Below, one piece after another: positions 1 to 7,374 of a DNA stretch of 31,403 bases (position 1 is its first letter; each line of letters opens with the position of its first letter). The notes beneath the pieces were generated by a model that had not been told where the DNA came from, searched no databases, and saw nothing but the letters and a program-made list of their open reading frames with translations. Origin of the DNA: Dehalococcoidia bacterium (GTDB lineage Bacteria; Chloroflexota; Dehalococcoidia; Dehalococcoidales; JAUWYK01); the NCBI GenBank assembly GCA_030615865.1, contig JAUWYK010000011.1:1-31403 (forward strand). The letters are read 5' to 3'. Both the position numbers and the translations under genes were made by a program.

Positions 1-773
1 CTGGTGGGGGTAATGAAATAAATAGCTACCGTCGGCGCCATGGTGGGGGGAGGGATAATATCGCCTTCCTTGACATATATAGCGCCTACCAGCCCATCAA
101 ATGGAGCGGTGATTGTCGCCTCATCTAATTCCTTCTGTGCTTGCTCCAGAGCTTTCCTGGCTGCCTCTACCTCCAGCCTCCTCAGTGCTACCTCCGCCGA
201 CTCGCCACCAGCCAGCATTTCCTCCAGCCTCTGTTCAGCTGCGGCTAGATTTACCTCAGCCTGGTATACCTCGTTTTCCCAGAACTCTATCTGCTCAAGA
301 GAATTAGCCTCTGTTGCCAGCATAAGTTCGGCATAGTGCAGATAGGACCTGGCATTACTCACCGCCGCCCGTGCCGCATTGAGATCGGGCCTGGTATATA
401 TCTGCTGGGCTTTATCCAGATTGTACTCCGCTGTCGACAGAGTTAACTCCGCCTGGGCTAAAGCCAGCTCCAGGACGCTGGTATCAAGCTTAGCCAGCAC
501 ATCACCGCTACTGACCTTATCACCCTCCTCAACATATACCTTGTCCACCTTGCCGCCGGTGCCAAAGGCCAGGCTCGCATCCTGGGAAACACTTATGTTA
601 CCACTGCCACTGACAATAACCATTAAGTCACCCCGCACCACCTCAACCAATTGCCCCTCAGCCTCCTCCTCACCCTCACCACCAAACGGAGTACAAGCTA
701 TAGAGCTAGTTAGAGCCAGACATAGTAGTAAAGTAGCTATTATTTGCCAACTTTTCACCTTATTTCTTCTCAT
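1..773 (-). CDS. HlyD/RND-type periplasmic adaptor, C-terminus cut by window edge
   Basis: Partial gene: 257 codons are visible from the ATG at 773, and the reading frame runs off the left edge. It begins with a basic, hydrophobic signal segment and a Cys at residue 27 (SSIAC), a plausible but imperfect lipobox, followed by an acidic linker. Next comes a biotinyl-lipoyl-like half (GKVDKVYVEEGDKVSSGDVLAKLD), then a long Ala/Glu/Leu-rich coiled-coil hairpin (about residues 95-215), then the returning lipoyl half (ATITAPFDGLVGAIYVKEGD). This order is typical of membrane-fusion proteins that link an inner-membrane pump to the envelope. A GAGGA motif precedes the ATG. It overlaps the upstream AbrB-like gene by 14 bases, so the two are probably translationally coupled. 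The partner pump should lie just outside the window. The family assignment is firm; the exported substrate is unknown. Confidence -1.
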   Translation of the reverse strand, partial: MRRNKVKSWQIIATLLLCLALTSSIACTPFGGEGEEEAEGQLVEVVRGDLMVIVSGSGNISVSQDASLAFGTGGKVDKVYVEEGDKVSSGDVLAKLDTSVLELALAQAELTLSTAEYNLDKAQQIYTRPDLNAARAAVSNARSYLHYAELMLATEANSLEQIEFWENEVYQAEVNLAAAEQRLEEMLAGGESAEVALRRLEVEAARKALEQAQKELDEATITAPFDGLVGAIYVKEGDIIPPPTMAPTVAIYFITPT

Positions 774-1062
774 CGGCTTCCTCTTGGGAGCTTCTACTAG
801 CAGCTTTGGATGGCGTGTAGCTTCTCAATACCCCCTCGACAGTGGTCAGGTGTTCACTGACCATTCTTACTATTTGTTCCACGGCATCAGCTTTGAATAA
901 GATTACCCCCCTCCCCCCAGGCCCTAAGAAAACAAGTAGCGTAGCTCCTGCCTCTATGCCTAGCTCCTTGCGGGCATGGGCAGGTATAACCACCTGCCCC
1001 CTTGGGCCGACTATCGCCGAGCCGAAACACTTAAATTCATGCCAAGTATCTTTGCTTTCCAT
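760..1062 (-). CDS. AbrB/SpoVT/MazE-type DNA-binding protein
   Basis: A 100-residue protein with one swapped-hairpin AbrB domain at about residues 17-57: a GPRGQVVIPAHARKELGI core followed by GATLLVFLG. The tail is rich in Ser, Glu and Lys and probably disordered. The ATG at 1062 is chosen because GGAGG sits 7 bases upstream and because the domain begins just after it; a longer in-frame extension upstream has no such site and would cross the promoter. AbrB-type proteins bind DNA as dimers or tetramers, either as transition-state regulators or as antitoxins. No toxin gene is adjacent. The stop overlaps the start of the HlyD-type adaptor gene, so it most likely regulates or is co-expressed with that efflux system. 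Confidence -1.
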   Translation of the reverse strand: MESKDTWHEFKCFGSAIVGPRGQVVIPAHARKELGIEAGATLLVFLGPGGRGVILFKADAVEQIVRMVSEHLTTVEGVLRSYTPSKAASRSSQEEADEKK

Positions 1063-1105
1063 AATACCTCCACTCCTCATAGTAATAAATATCTGATTTG
1101 TATGA

Positions 1106-1134
1106 ATTGTAATATTTCTATAAAAAGTTGTCAA
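1106..1134 (-). promoter_or_regulatory. Sigma-70-type promoter of the AbrB-like/HlyD operon
   Basis: On the minus strand, TTGACA (1129-1134) is followed after exactly 17 bases by TACAAT (1106-1111). Expected transcription start is near 1098, giving a leader of about 36 bases that contains the GGAGG of the AbrB-like gene. Confidence -1.
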
Positions 1135-1183
1135 GCACATGGGGGTAGAATTCAGGAACTGTAAAGAAAACCTAGTAAGCTGT

Positions 1184-1984
1184 CTAACTGCACAATTCCT
1201 TGGCTTTATCATAGGCAGCCTTGACCGCCCGCTTAACCAGGTCGGTGAACCCCCCCTTTTCAAACTGAAGCAGAGCCTGGGCAGTGGTGCCACCGGGGGA
1301 GGTAACCCTTCCCCGCAGCTCAGCCGGCTCTTCGCCCGACTTCTGAATAAGGCGACCTGAGCCGAGCATGGTCTGCAGCACTAACTCCCGAGCCATGTCC
1401 CGGGGAAGACCAATGGCTACTGCGGCATCAATCAGCGACTCCATGACCAGGAAAAAATAAGCCGGACCGCTGCCACTCACCGCCGTAGCCATATCAATAT
1501 ACTTCTCGTCATCAACATAAATCCCCCTGCCCATAGCACCAACAATAGCACCAACCCACTCCCTTTGCTGCTCGGTTACCGCAGGGGTAGCTGTCCACAC
1601 GCTCATCCCCTCACCAATCTGGGCCGGGGTATTGGGCATAACCCGAGCGATACCGCCGTGCTTCAGCCCCTGAGAGAGGGTATTAATTCTCACCCCGGCG
1701 ACGATAGACAGCACCAATTGACTGGATTTAAGCTGACCACCAAGCTCGGTCATTACCTCAGCCAAATTCTGCGGTTTAATCGCCAGAACCACCACCTCGC
1801 CCCTCTCCGCCGCCTGCCGATTACTGCCCGTTACCGCTACGCCGTATTTTTGCACCAGATGCTTACGACGAGCCTCACTAACATCGCTTACCCAAATAGC
1901 CTCTGGTTTGGTTATACCTTTATCCAGAATGGCTGATACCATCGCCTCCCCCATAACCCCACCGCCGATAAATGCAATTTTCAT
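1184..1984 (-). CDS. proC: Pyrroline-5-carboxylate reductase
   Basis: A 266-residue cytosolic enzyme that reduces 1-pyrroline-5-carboxylate to proline with NAD(P)H, the last step of proline synthesis. The N-terminal Rossmann fold opens with FIGGGVMGEAM (residues 5-15). Further family signatures are VLAIKP, VMPNTPAQIGEGMS, the substrate-site loop SGSGPAYFF and the C-terminal RVTSPGGTTAQAL. Length matches the family (about 265-280). The ATG at 1984 is the natural start, although the sequence ahead of it has only a weak ribosome site. It lies 97 bases downstream of leuS, with no promoter-like pair between them, so it is probably read from the leuS promoter. The gap holds two hairpins that could tune its expression. 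Confidence -1.
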   Translation of the reverse strand: MKIAFIGGGVMGEAMVSAILDKGITKPEAIWVSDVSEARRKHLVQKYGVAVTGSNRQAAERGEVVVLAIKPQNLAEVMTELGGQLKSSQLVLSIVAGVRINTLSQGLKHGGIARVMPNTPAQIGEGMSVWTATPAVTEQQREWVGAIVGAMGRGIYVDDEKYIDMATAVSGSGPAYFFLVMESLIDAAVAIGLPRDMARELVLQTMLGSGRLIQKSGEEPAELRGRVTSPGGTTAQALLQFEKGGFTDLVKRAVKAAYDKAKELCS

Positions 1985-2009
1985 ACTGAGTGAACCCCAT
2001 CCCCTGTAT

Positions 2010-2036
2010 CCCCTTCCCCTTGGAAAGGGGAAGGGG
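2010..2036. repeat. Perfect 12-bp palindromic hairpin between leuS and proC
   Basis: CCCCTTCCCCTT (2010-2021) and AAGGGGAAGGGG (2025-2036) are exact inverted repeats around a 3-base loop. A run of eight T follows on the plus strand, but no plus-strand gene ends here, so a terminator role is doubtful. Confidence -1.
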
Positions 2037-2051
2037 AAGATTTTTTTTCTT

Positions 2052-2072
2052 AAGAGGGGCTTCGCCTCTCTT
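2052..2072. repeat. GGGGCTTCGCC-type small palindromic repeat
   Basis: AAGAGGGGC and GCCTCTCTT pair over 9 positions (one G-U) around a TTC loop. It resembles the hairpins at 18694-18710 and 19391-19413, suggesting a dispersed intergenic repeat. Confidence -1.
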
Positions 2073-2081
2073 TGACTCTCC

Positions 2082-4595
2082 TTACCGCACCACCAGGTTT
2101 ACCAGCCTGCCGGGGACATATATTGTCTTTAAGACCTCTTTGCCCTCGATATAAGACTTAACCCGTTGTCTATTCAATGCTATATTCTTAGCTTCAGCCT
2201 CGTTGATAGAGACAAGCGCAGTGACCCGGTCACGCAGCTTGCCATTGACCTGAATCACTAAGGTAAACGCCTCTTCTTTAGCTAATTCCTCATCCCACCT
2301 AGGCCAGCTTTGATTATGGATGCTATAGCTATGACCCACCTGCTGCCACAGCTCCTCAGCCAGATGGGGAGCAGTAGGCGCTAGTAGCAAGAGCAGGGTA
2401 TCTGAAGCCTCTTTCCAGGCGGAAACACTGACTGTCCCTTCCTCTTTGACCCGGCTCAGGTAGTTGGTGAACTCCATAAGGGCGGCTATCATGGTGTTGA
2501 GCCGGAGTTTTTCCAGGTCTTGGCTAACCTTCCTGATGGTCTGGTGAGCTACACGAGATAATGCCCGCTCTGCCTGTTCTCTGCCCCCAGGGATTTCTTT
2601 ACCATCCTGGCGGTATCCCTCCACCACCAGCCTCCACACCCGGTTAAGCCAGCGGCTTATGCCGCTAATGCCGCTGTCATCCCACTCCCCCCCCTGCTCC
2701 CAGGGGGCGACAAACATAAGATAGGCGCGCACGGCATCGGCACCCAGCTCAGAAACATACTCGTCAGGGGTTATTACATTGCCCCGAGACTTGCTCATCT
2801 TCTGCTTTTCAGCAATAATAACCCCCTGGTTGAACAGCCGGGTAAAGGGCTCACCGAATTCAACCAGCCCCATGTCCCGCAGTACCTTGGCGAAGAAGCG
2901 GGCATAGAACAGGTGCATGACGGCATGCTCAGCACCGCCGGTATATAGGTCTACCGGCAACCAGTACCTCACCCGGCCGGCATCAAAGGGGGCGTTATCA
3001 TAATCGGGGCTGGCATAGCGCAAGAAATACCACGAGGAACACATAAAGGTATCCATAGTGTCAGTCTCACGCTTGGCTGGGGCTGAGCACCGCGGGCAGG
3101 TGGTATTGACAAACTGCTCATGGTATTTCAACGGGGACTCGCCGGTGGGCTTAAACTCGGCGTCCTCGGGTAGTAATACCGGCAGGTCTTCCTCAGGGAC
3201 GGGAACAATGCCACAGTTTGGGCAGTAAACTATAGGGATAGGTGCCCCCCAGTAGCGCTGGCGGGAGATAAGCCAGTCGCGAAGCCGGTAAGTTACCATT
3301 CGCCTTCCCCAGCCCTTCTGCTCCAGAAAATCAGAGACCGCCTCCATGCCCTGCTGGCTGGGCAGTCCATCAAACTTTCCCGAATTCGCCATAATGCCAG
3401 GCTCGGTATATGCCTGCTCCAGCTCCTCCCCCCGCCACCCCGGTGGAGCTACCACCACCCTTATTGGCAGGTTATACCTTCGGGCAAAGGCAAAGTCACG
3501 CTCATCATGGGCTGGCACCCCCATTACCACCCCGGTGCCGTAGCTTAAGAGCACATAGTCGGCAATCCAGATGGGCACCTTCTCACTATTAAGCCGGTTC
3601 ACCACATAAGCCCCGATAAATACCCCGTCCTTTTCCCTCTCGGTGGATAGCCTCTCTATCTCAGTCCGGCGCCGTGAGCGAGCCACATAGTCTTCAACCT
3701 CAGCTTTCTTATCAGGTGAGGTCAGCTCAGCCACCAGGGGGTGCTCTGGAGCCAGAACCATAAATGTAACGCCAAATATGGTATCAGGGCGAGTGGTGAA
3801 TACCCTGATTTCCTTTACCTCCAATCCGGCAGGCAGTCTTTCGAATGACGGACTGGAAAGTTTCTTTGCATCACTCATGTCTTGGAATTGCGCGGGGGCA
3901 AAGGAAATCTCGGTGCCTTCACTCTTACCCACCCAGTTTCTCTGCATCGTTTTTATCCGCTCCGGCCAGTCAATGCCGTTGTGCTCCATAAGCTCATCGG
4001 CATAGTTGGTGATGCGAAAGAACCACTGCTCCAAATCTCGCCTAATGACCGCCGCCCCGCAGCGCTCACAAAAGCCCTCCACCACCTGCTCATTAGCCAG
4101 CACCGTCTGGCAGCGGGGACACCAGTTAACCGGAGCCTTTGCCCGATAAGCCAGACCATTCTCATATAGTTTTAGGAAGAACCACTGTGTCCACCTATAG
4201 TACTCGGGGAGGCAGGTAACCACCTCCCGGCTCCAGTCATAGATGGCACCCATGCTCTTGAGCTGGCGGCGCATATTTTCTATGTTCTGCATCGTCCAGG
4301 TGAAAGGGTGAATACCGCGGCTGATAGCAGCATTCTCAGCGGGAAGCCCAAAGGCGTCAAAGCCCATGGGATGAAGCACATTATACCCTTGCATCCGCTT
4401 AAATCGGGCGTGAACATCTGACGGAGCCATAGCATACCAGTGCCCAATGTGGAGGTCGCCTGAGGTATAGGGGAACATGGTCAAGGCATACCACTTGGGT
4501 CGGGGGGCATCCTCGCTAACCTCATACAGCCTGTCCTCAGCCCATCTCTGCTGCCACTTCTTCTCTATCTTCTGTGGGTTATAGCTAGCTGCCAT
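2082..4595 (-). CDS. leuS: Leucyl-tRNA synthetase
   Basis: An 837-residue class I aminoacyl-tRNA synthetase that charges tRNA-Leu with leucine. The HIGH motif is at residues 49-52 (LHIGHWYAM) and KMSKS at 599-603. A CPRC...CERC zinc knuckle lies near residues 159-179, followed by the CP1 editing domain with its TTRPDTIFGV signature (about 267-276). A second Cys pair set (CPNC and CPRC) precedes the TMDTF/SSWYFLRY segment. In this segment the residue before SSWY is Cys, where Asp is common. The anticodon-binding and C-terminal domains are complete, so the enzyme is full length. Start: ATG at 4595 with GGGAAG a few bases ahead. No T-box structure was recognised in the leader. It is the only essential housekeeping gene in the window besides proC. 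Confidence -1.
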   Translation of the reverse strand: MAASYNPQKIEKKWQQRWAEDRLYEVSEDAPRPKWYALTMFPYTSGDLHIGHWYAMAPSDVHARFKRMQGYNVLHPMGFDAFGLPAENAAISRGIHPFTWTMQNIENMRRQLKSMGAIYDWSREVVTCLPEYYRWTQWFFLKLYENGLAYRAKAPVNWCPRCQTVLANEQVVEGFCERCGAAVIRRDLEQWFFRITNYADELMEHNGIDWPERIKTMQRNWVGKSEGTEISFAPAQFQDMSDAKKLSSPSFERLPAGLEVKEIRVFTTRPDTIFGVTFMVLAPEHPLVAELTSPDKKAEVEDYVARSRRRTEIERLSTEREKDGVFIGAYVVNRLNSEKVPIWIADYVLLSYGTGVVMGVPAHDERDFAFARRYNLPIRVVVAPPGWRGEELEQAYTEPGIMANSGKFDGLPSQQGMEAVSDFLEQKGWGRRMVTYRLRDWLISRQRYWGAPIPIVYCPNCGIVPVPEEDLPVLLPEDAEFKPTGESPLKYHEQFVNTTCPRCSAPAKRETDTMDTFMCSSWYFLRYASPDYDNAPFDAGRVRYWLPVDLYTGGAEHAVMHLFYARFFAKVLRDMGLVEFGEPFTRLFNQGVIIAEKQKMSKSRGNVITPDEYVSELGADAVRAYLMFVAPWEQGGEWDDSGISGISRWLNRVWRLVVEGYRQDGKEIPGGREQAERALSRVAHQTIRKVSQDLEKLRLNTMIAALMEFTNYLSRVKEEGTVSVSAWKEASDTLLLLLAPTAPHLAEELWQQVGHSYSIHNQSWPRWDEELAKEEAFTLVIQVNGKLRDRVTALVSINEAEAKNIALNRQRVKSYIEGKEVLKTIYVPGRLVNLVVR

Positions 4596-4668
4596 CTATC
4601 TTCCCGCCTAAATAAAAGCCCCCAGTTCCCATCAAAGTCTTGTCTCTGGTTATGGCTCTACAAGGGTA

Positions 4669-4697
4669 ATTGTAACAAGATTGGAACTGCGGTGCAA
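4669..4697 (-). promoter_or_regulatory. Extended -10 promoter of leuS
   Basis: On the minus strand, TTGCAC (4692-4697), 17 bases, then TACAAT (4669-4674) preceded by TGT, forming an extended -10 element. The predicted leader to the leuS start is about 65 bases. Confidence -1.
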
Positions 4698-4715
4698 TCT
4701 TTGGGGTGGGGAAGA

Positions 4716-4787
4716 GAGTTTTAGAGGCGGAGCCTATGAGGGTGGGCGGGTGGGAAGAAAAACAATTAAAAACCCCTCTTAAAACTC
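4716..4787 (-). terminator. Imperfect inverted repeat behind the DUF169 gene
   Basis: GAGTTTTAGAGG (4716-4727) pairs with CCTCTTAAAACTC (4775-4787) with one bulged base. In the minus-strand transcript the first arm is followed by T-rich stretches. The position, directly after the DUF169 stop and ahead of the leuS promoter, suggests it ends DUF169 transcription. One arm resembles the TTTAAGAGGGG half of the dispersed palindromes. Confidence -1.
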
Positions 4788-4798
4788 ATGCCCTTGTT

Positions 4799-5551
4799 TT
4801 ACTTGGCTAGAAATTCCTGCCTCAATGCCTCAGTTATTCTTTTAAATCTTTCGTTATGTGCGTCTCTACCCTCAGTGTAATCTGGAAGAACCCATTCCAT
4901 ATCCTGCAAATTTTCTATCATACTGGGGAGCAGGTCCCAGGGAATGGATAAAAGTATCAGGCCTTCAGGTAATACTTGTCTTGCTTTCATGCCAGAACCA
5001 AGACCAGTGACGGTAAAATTCAATTCGCCGCTTACGTATGGATAAATGAACAGCCAGGCGCACCCTATTACCGGTGTCCCCTTAGCCGTCCACATTTTCC
5101 CGGTGGTATAGCTATTTGCTCTCAGTAAAATTTCTGCTTGACTGGGGTTAGCAGTAACAACTAATACGTCTGGCTCGAATGAAAGTTTGTCTAAAGGAGA
5201 GAAAGCGACATAGTTAACGGTATCCTTGGTCAGTCTTGGAATGACGGGATAGATTCTTCTGTTGGCACGTGCCTCCTTAAAGATTCCCAACCTGGGTCCC
5301 ATTTGCCCGCTCTCGAAAATTGGATCAGGATCCACCATGCCCAATATTAGTGGTCCTACACACTCGAAATCTTCTTTTACGGCGTAAAAAGGGCTTCCTT
5401 CTTGTGCTTCTCTAAGCATCTCACAAAAAGCTAAAATCTTATCCAGCTTCTCGATTCCATCCGGTTTACTGAGTAAGAACTTAATGCCTACAGGCTTCCT
5501 TTCAAAATTAAATTTATTAAATATGGATAAGTCTTGTTGGATTGAGCTCAT
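4799..5551 (-). CDS. DUF169 (COG2043) protein, first copy
   Basis: A 250-residue cytosolic protein of the DUF169 family, whose function is not established. The ATG at 5551 is chosen because a strong AAGGAGGT lies 4 bases ahead and because it aligns with the start of the second copy at 23023; a longer in-frame extension exists but has no support. Features shared with that copy are DLxIFxKFxFExxPVG at the N-terminus, a central NTVNYxAxSPLDKLxFEPD-type block, and GCAWxFxYPYxSGxxNFxVTGL followed by PEGxxLxxIPxD. Three cysteines (residues 43, 64 and 164) are conserved between the copies and could bind a metal or cluster; that is inference. It is transcribed divergently from SBP1, while the second copy follows the SBP2-LivH-LivM genes, so the pairing with solute-binding systems occurs twice. 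Confidence -1.
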   Translation of the reverse strand: MSSIQQDLSIFNKFNFERKPVGIKFLLSKPDGIEKLDKILAFCEMLREAQEGSPFYAVKEDFECVGPLILGMVDPDPIFESGQMGPRLGIFKEARANRRIYPVIPRLTKDTVNYVAFSPLDKLSFEPDVLVVTANPSQAEILLRANSYTTGKMWTAKGTPVIGCAWLFIYPYVSGELNFTVTGLGSGMKARQVLPEGLILLSIPWDLLPSMIENLQDMEWVLPDYTEGRDAHNERFKRITEALRQEFLAK

Positions 5552-5630
5552 CTTGACCTCCTTAAAAACATATTTTCCCGCGGTACAGGTCACCGTGAAA
5601 GGTAGCGGTATATGTCAGTATGTGTGTCAT

Positions 5631-5659
5631 TAACTAGCATGTTTCAGCGTATTTGTCAA
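5631..5659 (-). promoter_or_regulatory. Promoter of the first DUF169 gene
   Basis: Minus strand: TTGACA (5654-5659), 17 bases, TAGTTA (5631-5636) with an upstream TGC that makes an extended -10. The -10 hexamer is a weak match, compensated by the perfect -35. Confidence -1.
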
Positions 5660-5753
5660 GGCTAGGCGCAAGCTACCAGAGTCTTACCATGGCGAACATT
5701 GGTTCCTACAAGACTTTCGTGGGTGGTGCCGGTTACAGAACGTGAAATAATAC

Positions 5754-5782
5754 TTGACACCATATGTAAGATATGATATAGG
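5754..5782 (+). promoter_or_regulatory. Promoter of SBP1
   Basis: TTGACA (5754-5759), 17 bases, TATAGG (5777-5782), with TGA just ahead as an extended -10. Expected start of transcription is near 5789, leaving a leader of about 100 bases that contains two Shine-Dalgarno sites. Confidence -1.
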
Positions 5783-5814
5783 TAGTGCTATCGAAATAAA
5801 GGGATTTAATTACA

Positions 5815-5836
5815 AGGAGGAGGGATAAATATGTGA
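5815..5836 (+). promoter_or_regulatory. Start-stop element (SD + ATGTGA) in the SBP1 leader
   Basis: A strong AGGAGGAGGG site is followed after 6 bases by ATG (5831-5833) and immediately TGA (5834-5836). The real SBP1 start lies 60 bases further on with its own AAGGAGGA. The same arrangement recurs ahead of SBP2 (19611-19629). It could act as a ribosome-loading or stalling site that controls the downstream gene; this role is inference. Confidence -1.
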
Positions 5837-5890
5837 AGATAGTTGTCTGCCCACGAGGATGTAAGAAGCCCTATGAAGGAGGAGAAACAG

Positions 5891-7195
5891 GTGAAAAAGA
5901 AGGTATTGTTAATCCCGTTAGCATTGTTGTTAGCCATCAGCTTAGTTGCTATCGGCTGTCCGGCACCAGAAGAACCAACCCCACCAACCCCACCAACGCC
6001 ACCAACACCGCCAGCACCACCAGAAAAAGATAAAATCGTTATTGGTCAGGCAGTCTCTCTCTCCGGCTTCAATGCTATTATTCACGAATCGTTCGGCTGG
6101 CCACCCGAACAGCTGTGGTTTGATGAGGTCAATGCCAGGGGCGGTATATATGTCGAGGAGTATGGCAAGAGACTACCTTTAGAGTGGCTCAAATATGATG
6201 ATAAAAGTGACCATGGCACCATGGTGCGAATGCTGGAAAAATTGATGTTGGAGGACAAGGTTGACCTTATGCTCGCTCCTTCTGGCACCGCATTCCTCTT
6301 TGCTGCCGCCCCGGTATTCAATAAGCACGAGTACATACTACTGGGAATGGAGGGTGGCGCTACCACCATCACGGATATGATTGCTGGTCTGCCCTACCTC
6401 TTTCCCGTCTTGAATTATTCCGACCACCAGGTACCAGCTCTGGCTGACATTTTTGAGGAAGTGGGCGTGAAGACGGTGGCGATAACCTTCGTTGAGGACC
6501 TCCACGGCATAGAGTATTCCGGTATGGCGGCTAGATACTTTGGCGAGAAGGGAATTGAAATCAAGTACGTTAAGAGCCACCCACTTGAGATTACGGACAT
6601 GTCGCTGCTATTGAAGGAGGCTAAGGCGCTTGATGTCGATGCCTTTTGCTGTATGGGCTATCCCCCTGCGACCGCCATTGTTACCGGGCAGGCAATAGGG
6701 CTAGGCATTAACTTCAAGGCCTTTCAACTCAACGTTGGGCCCAGCGCCTTTTGGTGGCCAGAGATGTTTGGCCCGACGACTAACGGAGTGATGTGCATGG
6801 GTTCCTGGAGCCGGAAACAACGTCCCGAATCCCAGGAATTCTATGATAGATTCCTGGCACACCATGGTTTTCCGCCTGACAACTGGGGGTCCTTAATGTT
6901 CTACTCTGGGCTGCAGTTTTTTGAGCAGGCTATAGAGAAGGCCGGGACCCTTGACCAGGCAGTGATTAGGGATGTGATGGCTACAAGTACGTTCGATACC
7001 GCCTGGGGACCGTTTATGTTTTATCAACCTGTTCCCGGAGGAGGCTCACTTATAGCAGCCGAAACGTATCCCGGTCAGGTTGGCCAGTACCAAATCCATG
7101 ACGGAGTCCTTGAGTGGGAAGTGATAGACGTTGGGGAGAAGCGTACCGCACCGCCTATCTACCCCAAGCCGGATTGGCCAGCACCGGCGGAATAA
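5891..7195 (+). CDS. LivK-type ABC solute-binding lipoprotein (SBP1)
   Basis: A 434-residue lipoprotein of the periplasmic-binding-protein type I (leucine/amide-binding) family. The signal peptide ends in LVAIGC with the lipid-carrying Cys at residue 23. A Pro-rich linker of repeated PTP units (about residues 24-42) follows, then the two-lobed binding domain beginning KIVIGQAVSLSG. GTG at 5891 is the start because AAGGAGGA precedes it by 8 bases, the signal peptide begins there, and the paralogue at 19687 starts identically; a start at 5873 would swallow the ribosome site. It is strongly similar to SBP2 over the whole length but has the longer Pro linker. The gene stands alone with no permease next to it, so it may share LivH/LivM with SBP2. 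The ligand cannot be read from sequence. Confidence -1.
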   Translation: MKKKVLLIPLALLLAISLVAIGCPAPEEPTPPTPPTPPTPPAPPEKDKIVIGQAVSLSGFNAIIHESFGWPPEQLWFDEVNARGGIYVEEYGKRLPLEWLKYDDKSDHGTMVRMLEKLMLEDKVDLMLAPSGTAFLFAAAPVFNKHEYILLGMEGGATTITDMIAGLPYLFPVLNYSDHQVPALADIFEEVGVKTVAITFVEDLHGIEYSGMAARYFGEKGIEIKYVKSHPLEITDMSLLLKEAKALDVDAFCCMGYPPATAIVTGQAIGLGINFKAFQLNVGPSAFWWPEMFGPTTNGVMCMGSWSRKQRPESQEFYDRFLAHHGFPPDNWGSLMFYSGLQFFEQAIEKAGTLDQAVIRDVMATSTFDTAWGPFMFYQPVPGGGSLIAAETYPGQVGQYQIHDGVLEWEVIDVGEKRTAPPIYPKPDWPAPAE

Positions 7196-7232
7196 ACATA
7201 GAGTACAATAATATAGAGTATTGTAATAATAA

Positions 7233-7316
7233 GCAGGCTGTCTAAGGGGTAAAAAAGCCCTTTTGACGGTGGTTTTTTCCTCCACAGAGCTTTGGTGGGA
7301 CTTTTAGACAGCCTGC
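7233..7316 (+). other. 3' RNA hairpin behind SBP1, conserved with SBP2
   Basis: GCAGGCTGTCTAA (7233-7245) pairs perfectly with TTAGACAGCCTGC (7304-7316). The 58-base interior has its own short stems (AAGGG/CCCTT, GTGG/CCAC). The equivalent hairpin behind SBP2 keeps the pairing through compensatory changes. It may stabilise the mRNA 3' end or help end transcription. Confidence -1.
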
Positions 7317-7346
7317 AACGCTTTATCTTTTAATAAGCGGTCTCAT

Positions 7347-7374
7347 TGACGCAGGAGTTTGGGCTCTTGCGTCA
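7347..7374. terminator. Bidirectional hairpin between SBP1 and the thiolase operon
   Basis: TGACGCA (7347-7353) pairs with TGCGTCA (7368-7374), with an inner GAG/CTC stem. It overlaps the thiolase stop codon and lies where the two convergent transcripts meet; short T-rich stretches flank both sides (TCTCTTT on plus, TTATTAAAAG on minus). A shared terminator is likely, though neither side has a long U run. Confidence -1.

Larger units (their letters stand above)
5552..5890. promoter_or_regulatory. Divergent intergenic region between DUF169 and SBP1
   Basis: This 339-base gap without a protein gene holds two back-to-back promoters (5631-5659 minus, 5754-5782 plus) and the SBP1 leader with a start-stop element. 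Between the promoters (about 5660-5753) no clear operator or RNA was recognised. Confidence -1.

Noticed and set aside
1063..1293. Long N-terminal extension of the AbrB-like protein up to 1293
   Set aside because: The extension crosses the promoter at 1106-1134, overlaps proC and has no ribosome site; the ATG at 1062 has GGAGG.
2010..2047. Hairpin followed by eight T on the plus strand as an intrinsic terminator
   Set aside because: No plus-strand gene ends nearby; on the minus strand, where the genes lie, the hairpin has no U run. Kept as a repeat only.
3346..4169. Several plus-strand frames within leuS
   Set aside because: They are antisense to a fully conserved synthetase and show no family features.
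4596..4668. T-box riboswitch ahead of leuS
   Set aside because: No T-box sequence or specifier-loop arrangement could be recognised, and the predicted leader of about 65 bases is too short.
5831..5842. TGA after ATG as a recoded (selenocysteine) codon extending the SBP1 reading frame
   Set aside because: An in-frame TAG follows two codons later in the SBP1 leader and another TGA occurs in the SBP2 leader, so readthrough cannot reach the gene.
7233..7316. 13-bp inverted repeats as ends of an insertion element
   Set aside because: The enclosed 58 bases carry no transposase, no target duplication was seen, and the paralogous locus shows the same structure with compensatory changes, which points to RNA.
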